This document shows positions 26,966-36,735 of a stretch of DNA of 64,000 nucleotides, piece after piece (position 1 is the stretch's first letter; each line of letters begins with the position of its first letter). Both the position numbers and the translations under genes were made by a program. Source of the DNA: Powellomyces hirtus (lineage: Eukaryota; Chytridiomycota; Chytridiomycetes; Spizellomycetales; Powellomycetaceae); contig JAHLKG010000017.1 of NCBI GenBank assembly GCA_025526995.1, positions 310,001-374,000 of the forward strand, read 5' to 3'. Under the pieces are notes generated by a model. The model had not been told where the DNA came from, ran no database searches, and was given only the letters and a program-made list of their open reading frames with translations.

Positions 26966-27817
26966 TTCGAATGCGTGAGATAGTTGAGAGACGATGTACA
27001 GTCAGTGGACAGCTAGATACACAGACTAGAGATTGAAACTGAGGTATGCTACAAGGGGCGGCGGCAGCATTCCTACCTTTATAGCCGGTGCGATCTGCTG
27101 CTATCATGGCAGAAGCAACAAAAAAAATCAAAAAAAAAGGCGGCACGGCTGGGGCCGATATCGTCAATCGATGGCCAATAATTGCGCTCGTGCGCAGAAT
27201 AATCCATCTTGGCGAAAAGGTCGTCATCGAGGGGAAGTATGTTGGATCCCGCTGAAAGGCTGAATCAGGATTCCTGTATCTTGTTTTGACTCAAATGAGA
27301 CACTTCACATGCCATTCCAGGCTAATGTCTTGGAAATGAAAGAGTTATGCAGGTTCCCGAGCGCATCGATGCTAAAGATTGTATCCTAGCTGTGCATTGG
27401 CCCGGATTAATGGGCGCGGACTCTATACTTATCCTAGGCCCGGTCGTTCTCGAACTTTGACCTTTCGGGAATAAGTCACAGATCGTGCATCCAAGTGCAT
27501 GTAACTAACGAGACCCGCAGTTCGCGATAGCGGCACCATAGAAAAGGGATTACACTCAAGATAGCGATTGTTCGGCGGAACAGTCAGATAACGACTGATG
27601 TCGAAGGATCGAGATTAATGGTGTGTACCAACAGTCGGAGTTTCACGATGCGATTACGTCAGCATTGAGCGCGCTTGCGCACAATAGTGAAGCTCTAGCT
27701 TCAAGGCCCCACATCCAATCATGCCGTACAGCGTTGACCCATAGTCACCTTGGCGAAAACCATAAAATTCAATGTATTTGAGAAAAGAAAAAGTCTACAC
27801 AAAATTTCACTCAAGTC
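26966..27817. other. Intergenic region between the secreted-protein gene and the methyltransferase/ATP-grasp gene
   Basis: About 850 bases. Apart from the promoter-proximal TATA-like element I see no supported gene, RNA or repeat. The sequence is of mixed composition, and the open frames carry no recognisable motif. Confidence 0.3.
27077..27084 (-). promoter_or_regulatory. Probable TATA box of the secreted-protein gene
   Basis: Reads TATAAAGG on the minus strand, about 112 bases upstream of the start codon at 26965. The spacing would place transcription initiation some 80 bases before the ATG. Confidence 0.4.
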
Positions 27818-30279
27818 CTATTCCGCAGGCATCGCGACAGTAGAGTTCTCAACTTGGTTGGGAAGATGGCCATTCGTGTACGCGGTCTTCTGATCTGACC
27901 TCTCGTTTTTGTGCAGGCGCTCCCATGAAGCCCGCAAAACCATTCCAATAACGTCCCGGTACTGTAATCCCTCAAACTTCCCCATGTAAGCCAATTTACC
28001 ATCCCAGCACCACCCAGGATTTGGGTTTACTTCCAGGAGCTTGATAGTACCACCCTGAGCCTTGTCAGCCCGGAAATCGAAGCGAGCGTAATCTCGGCAG
28101 CCGAAGCGCTCCGATAACGCGATGCACCACTCATGTAATTGGGACACGGTCTCCGCTGAGAGTGAAGTTGCTTGCTTGTACGAGATGTCCGTCCAGTATG
28201 GAGATTTGGGATCCCACTTGCTTTCGAATCCAAGGATTGGCGGCAAGGATTTCGCAGTGATTTGTGAATAGTCGACCTCAAGGATAGGGAAGAAATGGAA
28301 ACCACTCTCCTTGTTTCCGACCATTCCCACGCCGTATTCAGTTCCATCAAGGTACTCTTGTACAATGACATCGCGGATTCCGATGCTGCGTAGTTCGGTC
28401 ATATACGCTTTGAGCTCTTCTTCGTTATTTATAATCGAGCGGCACGTTATCCCAAGAGAGTTATCGCCCTTGATTGGCTTTATAAACGCTGGGTACCCAA
28501 TATCCTCGAGAATGACTCGGTGCAGTTTCTCCAGACTCTGCACCGCCGGAGTTACCGTGTCAGAGAAGTAAAACGCTTCGTTGGGAGTCGGGACCCCGAT
28601 AGAAGCAGCCGTCCGATTGACAAGGCCCTTGTCATAGCAATATGCAAGGCAGTTTGGACCTGCTCCAGAGTATGGAATGCGTAGCATGTCAAGAAGGGCT
28701 GGCACATGGAGCTCCTTCAGTGCATCATTCTCAAAACCCTCGTCGCACAAGTTGAGGACGAAGGTGGAGGGCGCGTTGGTCAGCTGAGAGATATACGTTT
28801 CGTGGCGGTCTAAAACATTGATTCTCTCAGGAGGATATCCCAGCTCGTGGAGTGCCGTGAACAACTTCCGGCGCGTCTCAATATCTTCGGGGTTCCACGT
28901 GTCGTTCAATTTGCCGACGCATGGTTTGCTCGGGTCTCCCAACAAAACCGTAATGTGCGAGAAGGGCGCTGGGAGGGTCCCGTCTGACTGTGCGGTCATA
29001 GCATTGACACCGTTTGGTTGAGCCTTTATCGGCGTACTATTGGATTGCCCCTTAGAATGGCCATTAGAATGTCCATTCGAATGATAAGCCAAAGCTCCGT
29101 TTGGTTTCATCAGACCGTTTTTGACACCGTTTGTACTTTTTCTAACAAAAGTTGGGCCATCATCGCGTCGCGTCGGTTTCGACGCGGTTACCAAGACTCG
29201 TTGCTCCATCATGCCCAGATCTTCTTTGCGCTTGCTGAGCTCTTTTCCGAGAGTAATTGAATCGACGTCTTGGCGGTCCTCAGACACCCCGAAGCCAGCT
29301 GCTTTAACGATATCGTAAACCTCCGATCTTCCGTAGAGTCGTTCTTGATAAAATTGATCCCGGATGACGCCTTTGGTGGTCAATGTGACCACTTCGCGGG
29401 AGCTGAGACGCAACTCATCTTTGCTCAGTTGCCTTTCGCGACAGACAAAGGTTGTATCGTCAATCCACTCCCAGCTGCGCTCGGCAAAGTTCTTGCGCAT
29501 ATAGTCCCCATCGGTGAGGTCAAGCACCAAGCGGCCTCCGGGAACCAGAGTGCGAAATATTTCGCTGAGAACCGTACGGTCGCCCTGTTCATCTGCAAAG
29601 TATCCAAACGAATTGCCCATGACAATGACCAAATCGAATGTTTCGTCTGCGTAGGGAATCTGGCGACAATCTCCGACCGTGAAGACGGTTTTGTTGTTCA
29701 GATGCTGAGCAACTGCTCTTTCCTGAGCCAAGGTAATCAGATAGGAGGACTGATCATGACCATGAAGTGAAAGTTGAGGGTATTTTTGAGCCAGGTAAAG
29801 AGAGTGTCTGCCCTGTCCACAACATAGATCCAGTATTTGCGCAGGTCGGCCTAGCCAAGCAAGCTTCATGAGTCGTCCATTGCATCAGATTTGACGATCA
29901 AAATGCTCTACCCACCTGGGAAACTCTTGTCCGAGCCGCGCAAGAAGATGCTTTGGATATCAGGGTCACTTTCCAGCAAGCCAACCTCTTCCTTGGTAAT
30001 CTCAGGATCCTCGACGACATCGCCGTCAGTTTTCAAGTACATGGCATCAGCAAAAACGGTCTGCCACCAATGCGATGGAACCATGGCCTCGAGATCTGAC
30101 ACTCTTCCATGGCATACAGCCCCTGCCAGCGTTGTGTACCCATTTGGGACCTTTGCACGCGGAGGTGCGTGCGCAGCAGTCCTAGGATAGGCATGCATCG
30201 TCGATTTGCGCAGCGCTTCCATGTCACCTCGCCAGTAAGGCAAGGCCTTTGGAGGACTCATGGTGGCAGGTTGAGACAT
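27818..30279 (-). CDS. Fusion of class I SAM-dependent methyltransferase and D-Ala-D-Ala ligase-like ATP-grasp enzyme
   Basis: Two exons, 29916-30279 and 27818-29850, joined through a 65-base GT..AG intron (29851-29915), giving 798 residues. The N-terminal third is a Rossmann methyltransferase: WWQTVFADAMYLKTDGDV, motif I at the splice (PAQILDLCCGQGRHSLYLA), then GHDQSSYLITLA, GDCRQIPYADETFDLVIVM and LVPGGRLVLDL. A linker follows with repeated NGHSNGHSKG-like Asn/Gly/Ser residues. The C-terminal half is an ATP-grasp ligase of the D-Ala-D-Ala ligase type: ITVLLGDPS, LNLCDEGFEN, LLDMLRIPYSGAGPN, the ATP-binding PAFIKPIKGDNSLGIT, VIVQEYLDGTEYGVGMVG and the metal-binding YARFDFRA...IKLLEVNPNPG. 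Such ligases join an amino acid or peptide carboxylate to an amine through acyl phosphate. The natural substrate is unknown, and a cell-wall D-Ala-D-Ala role is not expected in a fungus. ERG6 lies next upstream, but no functional link is implied. Confidence 0.9.
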
Positions 30280-31331
30280 TGCGATTATTCGACTACCTCA
30301 GTAAACAGACACTTGCGTGGAAGGGGTTGTATCGGCCTTGCTCGCCGCGTCGAAACGACTTGGGTGCTGTGGGGTTGCGGTATCAAAGACGATGCCAGGG
30401 CATGATGACCACCATCTATCGACTTACACAGAAGATAACTTAAACGGGGTCCTCCCTCCTAATGTAATCCTATCCTCTGCGTTGATCTGTGGTATTCCCA
30501 CGTTGTTCACGGTGTTTGTCTTGCGCAGATGACTTGCCGTCCACGAGCAACGGGTAGCGTACGCAAAAGGTCGCGATGGTGCGATGAAGGAGGTTAGCGG
30601 CCAGTCGCACACACTGTTTGGGGTAGAAGTCCGGTGCGATAGCTATCAGGAAAGAGGCGAGGAAAGCTGATGTTCTTTTCTCGCAAGATGAGTTCACGAT
30701 GGGGCCAGATGGGGGGGCTAGCGAGGCAGGGAGGCAGGGAGCGCGGGGGTGTGCAATTGCCTGCCTAGCGTGTGAGGGGGTAGCGTGTGTGACGTGACGC
30801 GTGAGGGACTCTGGAGCGCGTCTCACTGAATCTCTCACCCCGCAGCACACCCAGGTGCACAAGACCGCCGTCGGTTCAGCAAGATCATCAGCCGTCAACA
30901 GATCTTTGCACTTCTCAAGGATTACTATATACTTGGGCATAGCCATATTCGCATACCACAAGGGCGATTATCAAGCGTTCATTATGCAGCTAGAATTCAA
31001 AGCAGCGGACCCTCGCTCGCACCGCGTTTCAGGGCTTCGGACTCCACCCTTTGCGGAGCAACTGTTTCTGCCTGGCCCGTGTCACTGCTTATAGATCGTC
31101 GTTGCCAGACTTCAGACATCTTGCGCTGTATCTTGGTCCATTTGGGGACGAAGACAGGGACCGGGAACGCATCGCATTGGGTCAAAATTATCTCTATTGA
31201 ATCATCAACCGGCTTAGTGATTATGCAAAAACAGAACTATCAAAGATCCCCGCCGTCATCCAAATAATGTACACTAGTTGCCCACAGCTTCTCCAAAGAA
31301 GCTTATCACATATCTGGTATCTGCATACACT
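30280..31331. other. Intergenic region between ERG6 and the methyltransferase/ATP-grasp gene
   Basis: About 1.05 kb. It should hold the fusion gene's promoter and the ERG6 3' flank. Purine-rich G/A blocks occur near 30700-30780. Overlapping open frames on both strands up to 163 codons have no recognisable domain, no convincing splice continuation and skewed composition, so none is called. Confidence 0.3.
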
Positions 31332-32822
31332 TTAATGCCCAACAGCATCAATGCGAGAGTAACCGGCGGCAGCGGGAGCGGCAGATGCGGTGGCAGGCTT
31401 GCGGACGAGGAAGAAGAACATGGGGGTAAACAGGTGCTGTTCACCAGACTTGACAAGAGCGTCGGCAGCAAGGTTGAGCAAGGAGGACACCTTGCGGGTG
31501 CCAGGGGGTGCAAGACGCAGGGTCTCGAGCGAGAAGACCATCTTGTCGGTCATCCATCGACCAAGAGGAGTCATCCGCCAGCGGTGAAGCTGCTCCATGT
31601 TAAAAGTGAATTTGCCTTGCAATGGAAGATACCAAGGTTCTTGCGCATCGGCAAGGGGGGAGTTCGGGTCCGCGAAATCGTTGTATTCGATAACTTCAAA
31701 TCCGACACTTCTCAACGCCGCAAGGCATTCAGGAATGGAGTACAGCTTGGCGATCGAGTTGCCCTCCTGGTCAACGAAAGGGTGTTACTAATCGTGATCA
31801 TGCCCACAAGGCATAAATAAACAACGACGATAGTGCCTACCTCGACGTCGTGAATAATCCGCTTTTGCACGGGGTCTTTGTCGTCGTACTTGTCGGTTGT
31901 GAGCCATTCGTAGCAAGCGAACTGAGCTCCTGGCTTCAACACGCGGAAGATTTCTCCATATACATTCTCGAGACGCGCTGCGTGGCATGTGGCCTCAATA
32001 GCGTATGCGGCGTCGAGGGAGTTGGATGGGAAAGGCATGTTTTGGAAATCGCCCTAATTGCATAGAGAGCAAGGGGTTACTGTAGTCCCTAATTTGATTG
32101 TTGAAGGGTGTGACTTCCACGCACCTTGACAGCCTTGCAAAGAGATGAGAGACCGAGTTCGTTGGCCAAATGTCTGCAACGATCAACCTGATAGGAGTTG
32201 TTGTTGAGACCAGTGACGAACGCTCCGCTGAACTTGGCAATTTCCCTCAATGGACCACCTGTACACGTCGGTTAAAGGTAAGAACACGATCACGCGGAGA
32301 CCTCTGCCATTTCCAAACCCACCAACACCACATCCAACGTCAATGCATTCCATGCCGGGCTTCAGGCCAAGCTTCAAAGCCAAGAAATCCTCGTGCTGAG
32401 CGACACTTTGCTTGAATGATTGATCGCGGAACATGCGAGCGAAATGGAAAGACGTCCCCCAACCTGAGATAGTCAGGACGGTTGGGTTCAGTAAGCTTTG
32501 AGTCCGTCCCAATTAATCAAGAGATGTTCATGAATTTTTGCACTCAGTTGAAACCATAATCCATACCATATTCGTAAAAGTCGGTAACAAGGTCATAAAA
32601 GTGGTTGGTAAGCTTGTCCGAATTCGATCGTCGTTCAGCCACGGAGTCTTCGGTGTCCTTTATGTTTTTGCGATCTGAGTCCCAGTAGTTGGTGTAAGAG
32701 TCGACAGTGTCCTTGTGAGAAGTGACGTCTGTGTTCTTCTTCCGGAGACGCAGCAGGAACGAGCTGAGCTCGGGATCCTGGACAGGAGTGGGAAGAGTGG
32801 CGACGGCGGCAGTTCTAGTCAT
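31332..32822 (-). CDS. ERG6: Sterol 24-C-methyltransferase
   Basis: Transfers a methyl group from SAM to C-24 of the sterol side chain in ergosterol-type sterol synthesis, at the ER or lipid droplets. The start at 32822 gives MTRTAAVATLPTPVQD. The family signature YEYGWGTSFHFARM is created across the first intron (FYEYG then WGTSF). SAM motif I follows in MECIDVGCGVGG. Downstream exons hold FVTGLNNNSYQVDR, the region GDFQNMPFPSNSLDAAYAIEATCHA, VLKPGAQFACYEW and VGFEVIEYNDFA. The C-terminal sterol-methyltransferase domain includes KMVFSLETLRLAPPGTRKVS and LFTPMFFFLVRKP, ending SRIDAVGH. The length is near 380 residues. Introns were placed by frame; identification is secure. Confidence 0.95.
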
Positions 32823-33997
32823 GGTAGCGAAGTTCTGATGTGCGAGCTAGAAGGGAGTTGATGAGCACAAGGCTTGCAAGATCCGCAGCTGCAAATGTCT
32901 TCTACGGTTCTCATACTTACACTAAAGGTATAGACAGGGAGAAAAAGAAAAACAGAAAGTGAACAGTTTTGCTAAAATCTCAGAGGGACGGGTAGCCGTC
33001 CAAAATATATGAAGGAAGATTATTGTGACCGGGAGCGCTGCGTGCCTTCACAGACTCGGAAAAGGCATAGCGCGGTCCCACAAGGTCTACGCTCGGAAGG
33101 CAGTGCGGACGATGCTGCGAAAACCAGGATTACACATTCCGCGGGAGTCAGGGCAGGTGGTACTATAAAACCAGGCGTTTTTCAAGCTTTTCTAACACCG
33201 TCCGAACGCGCCATCACGCTATCGCCTATGAGACGCGTCACGATCGCGAACACCTCGTAACACCTCGTAAGCCGTCAGACATCACACCATGCACGCTCGA
33301 CCTGGGCATGCATTCCCACCGGCCTGACCCTGATGAGCCGATGAAGAGCAAATCATCAGAGTGGGAGACCTGACCATACAACAGTGTTGGACCTTGTGGT
33401 GTAAAAGAAAAAGGGAACCGCATGATGGTGCCTGGTACGTTTCACTTTATCCACGGAACTCGAAGGAAGTACTGTAACATGTGAATCTATAATATCGATA
33501 AGAGGAAGTGTATCACCCTCATTTGTGCATGGGATTGCTGCACACGCTCCTTCCCAATGGTTCCTATTCATAGAGAGTCATCTACGGTACAGAAGATACA
33601 CAATGGGTCAAAAGCAGCTGTCTGGCAGGTACACAGCAACGCTTTCTTGGCGACAGCGATGAGCTTGAGTACATGTTGCAGCACCCAGAGTTTATGCTGG
33701 CAGCTCCCCTCTGCTGTCAGACGCATGGCGACTTGGGGTTCTGATCGCCCACATAGGTTTTTCCAATCTGCCTTGCTGAACCCTTCATTTCCCACAAATG
33801 CTGGTTGAAGCAAAATACACTCAAGTTTAATACTCCCAAAAACCTCCGAACCTACTCGGACGTTTACAACCTGATCCTCAACGTCTCATAAGTGTTGATT
33901 CGGCATTTTTTCTGGCTCCCGTGACGCGGGTTCTGAGTGTTATGACGTAAGCAAACGAGCGTTAATCTCCGCTCCGTTTTTCACCACTTAGTGACAA
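32823..33997. other. Divergent intergenic region upstream of ERG6
   Basis: About 1.2 kb between the ERG6 start and the start of an unrecognised plus-strand gene. It contains a direct repeat of ACACCTCGTA near 33248-33270 and a weak C/D snoRNA-like element at 33649-33749, listed separately. No protein-coding gene is supported here. Confidence 0.3.
33649..33749 (+). ncRNA. Weak candidate C/D-box snoRNA
   Basis: The pattern GGCGA-CA-GCGATGA ... CTGA-TCGCC brings a 5-bp perfect terminal stem (33649-33653 with 33745-33749) next to a C-box-like heptamer (33656-33662, one mismatch to RTGATGA) and a D box (33741-33744). The length of 101 bases fits. No clear internal C'/D' pair or guide complement was found, so chance is quite possible. 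Confidence 0.2.
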
Positions 33998-35128
33998 ATG
34001 GATAGTACAACCAAGAAATCAAAGGGAAACGCAAGGATCGTAGCTTCCAAACCAGGTATCTTAATCTAGGCAGAGCCTTTGCCTGAGGGGTTGGCATTTA
34101 CATTGACGTTTTTGCGGAAACTAGAACGGCTGGTTTCGGTCGGGAGGGCCCTGCCGGTAGCTGGCAAGCCAGGTGCGGCTAGAGATCCGAGCAAAGCAGC
34201 GGCAAACAAAGTCCAAAGCACCGGCTTAAAATTAAATCCTGCGCATCCGCCGAAAAAGAAGGCAGTGGCAGCTCCCCACTCATTAGCCGTAAAGCAGCCG
34301 CCAAAAAAAAACATTTCTCGCAAGCAAGTTCCCGCGGATAGAGATTACAGGAGTTCAACAACTCCACAGGTGTCGGGACCTGTGGACAATGATTTGGAAC
34401 AGGTTGCGGTCTCATCAGAAGCTGCGACATCCGCTAACGACGATGTTGAGTTACCACCCCCGCCTCTGTCTCGAGAGCTCCGCAGCATCGATATCCGCCA
34501 TCTAATTGATACCCTGAAACCTATAGGTACATATGGCTACGACTAGTTTCTCCATGTAAAGGCTTTGCCGGGTCGTTTTCCTCACGTGTCATCTTCCTCA
34601 GTTGAACATCCGGTCCGGCCCTACACCCCGCTCATTTTGGATCGCAGCCGCCGGGTTGGGACATTCTTTCAGTACTCCAGTGATTTTGACGGAATCTTTA
34701 TTCCAGCAAAGAAATTCCTTCTGCAAACGATAGTCCAGAAAACCATGACAATGCAGGAAGCGTTGGAGACAATGCGCGGGACTCTTGTCACCGCCATGAA
34801 ATATGGACGCACACTCGTGATCGACATGGCGGACTCGGCTACCGACTTTCTGCACAAGTTTACCAGCGATACTGAGTTTCCATCTGCAATCGTGCTAGCA
34901 GAATGTGGTCGAAAAATAGCCAGGGAAGAGCATTGGTCCAGAGTGGTCAGGGAGGAAGACAAGGAGAAAGGAGTGTTTGTGGTCAGGGAGGGCTTCAAGG
35001 TCATTATCACATCGGTGTTCGAGGTGGAGGACTACGAGGACTTTTTGAAGAGCGCAATTCCTATGGATGAGATGATCCCGATACACATACAAGCGCCCGC
35101 GGGAGACACTGATGCTGACGATATTTAG
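33998..35128 (+). CDS. Unrecognised protein with basic disordered N-terminus and globular C-terminal domain
   Basis: Three exons. The first (from 33998) reads MDSTTKKSKGNARIVASKP and splices over about 70 bases to ERLVSVGRALPVAGK. The second ends IDIRHLIDTLKPI, and an intron of about 78 bases leads to VEHPVRPYTPLILDRSRR. The N-terminal half is Lys/Pro/Ala-rich and probably disordered (KLNPAHPPKKKAVAAP, VELPPPPLSRELRS). The C-terminal 180 residues look folded, with alternating hydrophobic strands and helices: SDFDGIFIPAKKFLLQTIV, MRGTLVTAMKYGRTLVIDM, PSAIVLAECGRKIAREEHW and GFKVIITSVFEVEDYEDFL. It ends GDTDADDI. I do not recognise the family. It could be a cilium-related or zoospore protein, but nothing in the sequence proves that. 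Confidence 0.75.
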
Positions 35129-35206
35129 CCCCTAGGTTGTTTAGGGTAGAACAGAAAATAAAAGACTAGCTGCACCTCCCTATCTATGGATATGCTATTG
35201 CACATG

Positions 35207-36409
35207 CTATTCTTGTACGGAATCGGTGGACCTTCCCAATCGGTGGAGTGGCCGCATGCTGTCAAGTAGGGTTCGCATCATTTCCACACTTCTGAGCGTT
35301 GACGCTATGGAAATGTCACGTTCACGGGGTGGAGAAAGAGGAGCGGGAGCTGTTCTCTCCACTGTAGGTGCTGTCTCACTCGTCATGGCCGCAAGCCTAA
35401 GTAACGGAAGCGGAACAAATGAAGTGGCTTTGCCAGGTTCCATAGACATTGCCGCCACTAACGATAATCTTCTATAAGAGGCGTCCGACACCATTGTGAA
35501 AAACGGATCGTCCAATGACAACATTGGTGCGAAACCGAATGGGTGGGACGGTGCAAACGGTGCCGCATAGTTTGGAAACCCAAAAAAAGAAGGGTCTTGA
35601 AACTTGACGCTGCGGGATAGAGGGCAACAGAGCGTCGCTATCACGGGTTCGGGATGTGGAATCGCCGAGCGCACAATGTTGCCAGCAGAGTTTAATCGCC
35701 AAACAGAGGTCGCTGGCGTCAACTTCCTGGGTTTTGTGAGTGTGTCACCGGATTCGGGCTGGCTTCGCATTCGTATTGTCACGTACTTTTGTCCCATGCT
35801 TGAGCGGTGTTCTGTCACGTCGCAATCTAGAGAAGGCGTGGACTCATTCGGCGAGTCCTCTGATCGCCTGCTGACAGATTCGGGCCGCTCTCCACCTATG
35901 CCAGGTGTTGGTAGCGGCGATACGTCCTGCTCAGCCGCGGAGGCCGCACTGCCTGTTGAAGGCGGCAAGACTCCAGGAGTCGTAATTGATGGAAGCCAGC
36001 GCTGAGCGTCGGCAGATGAAGATGTTGAGCGCTGGTTGCGAGCATCTTTGGCCTTCTGTGCATCTCCGGCGCGGACCCGGCTATCCGCTAGCGGGGTCTC
36101 CCGTGGCGGCAATAGCAGTCGGCGTCGTGGGATTGTCCGCGCATCGTCGATGGACCGACCAAGGACTCTCGTTCGTTGTAATTGCGTCAAGGCTCGTCGC
36201 CTGTCCGTGGCCAATTCTGATGTCTCACTGAACGATCGCTCCAAAGTGCTCGTTCGCTGCGCTTCATCCAGCGGGACAGACCGCCTTCTGCGATCCCCAT
36301 CAACGTTGGCACGAAGCGACGGTTTGGAGGAGGGGGGCCTAATTCTTGATCCAGCGTTCCCGGCGACAATGTTTGGAAGTAATGACGTGGATCTGCTGGA
36401 ACCTGACAT
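35207..36409 (-). CDS. Hypothetical disordered Ser/Arg/Pro-rich protein
   Basis: A single 400-codon open frame without introns. It starts MSGSSRSTSLLPNIVAGN and ends HRLGRSTDSVQE. The composition is Ser, Arg, Pro and Thr rich with many basic-Ser clusters (DRRRRSVPLDE, PRRRLLLPPRETP), so it is probably disordered and a phosphorylation target. A more hydrophobic central part (SFFGFPNYAAPFAPSHPFG, MLSLDDPFFTMVSDASYRR) may hold short binding motifs. No domain was recognised. It is called because it is the longest open frame in the interval, has protein-like composition and lies between well-defined genes. It is tail-to-tail with the preceding plus-strand gene, only 78 bases away. Confidence 0.55.
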   Translation of the reverse strand: MSGSSRSTSLLPNIVAGNAGSRIRPPSSKPSLRANVDGDRRRRSVPLDEAQRTSTLERSFSETSELATDRRRALTQLQRTRVLGRSIDDARTIPRRRLLLPPRETPLADSRVRAGDAQKAKDARNQRSTSSSADAQRWLPSITTPGVLPPSTGSAASAAEQDVSPLPTPGIGGERPESVSRRSEDSPNESTPSLDCDVTEHRSSMGQKYVTIRMRSQPESGDTLTKPRKLTPATSVWRLNSAGNIVRSAIPHPEPVIATLCCPLSRSVKFQDPSFFGFPNYAAPFAPSHPFGFAPMLSLDDPFFTMVSDASYRRLSLVAAMSMEPGKATSFVPLPLLRLAAMTSETAPTVERTAPAPLSPPRERDISIASTLRSVEMMRTLLDSMRPLHRLGRSTDSVQE

Positions 36410-36735
36410 GGCGGGTCAAATCGGAATCCGATTTTGCCCGGGGGGATCAAGACTTTGCTCCCTGTCCGCAGTATGGAAAAGCGTACAAATAAACGGTGGT
36501 CATTCCATGCTGTATAGCCAGAGAGCATCATCATTGTTCTACTGTATAGCTAGACCCATTTCTAAACCTTTGTAACTATAGATAGACATCCGAGTGCTTA
36601 CACCTTTTACTACATCAACTTTAACTTTATTCATAAGTTTTAACGATATATGCAACAGTACAGGACGTTAGAAATGGGTACGTTAGGAATCGGCGTTTTC
36701 GTGAATCATCGCCAAGGTAGGACGGAAGTATCTTA
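36410..36735. other. Spacer between the KUP gene and the disordered-protein gene
   Basis: About 330 bases downstream of the KUP stop codon and upstream of the disordered-protein gene, both on the minus strand. I see no additional gene here. Confidence 0.3.

Noticed and set aside
26279..26983. A 234-codon plus-strand open frame
   Set aside because: It is an exact antisense shadow of the secreted-protein gene, with Gly/Asp/Arg composition forced by the Ala/Thr/Pro codons opposite. The minus frame has a signal peptide, the plus frame has none.
29851..29915. Apparent frameshift splitting the methyltransferase/ATP-grasp gene
   Set aside because: A 65-base intron with GTGGGT donor and CTAG acceptor restores frame and rebuilds methyltransferase motif I, so no break is needed.
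30470..30961. A 163-codon minus-strand open frame between ERG6 and the fusion gene
   Set aside because: No domain, unusual composition (many Ala, His, Arg, Cys) and no convincing start or splice partners. It overlaps open frames on the other strand.
33320..33400. CTGATGAG sequence resembling a hammerhead ribozyme core or snoRNA C box
   Set aside because: The GAAA half of the hammerhead core is missing, and the nearest D box is too close for a C/D snoRNA.
35604..36575. Long plus-strand open frames over the disordered-protein gene
   Set aside because: Antisense shadows of the single 400-codon minus-strand frame; none has a domain.
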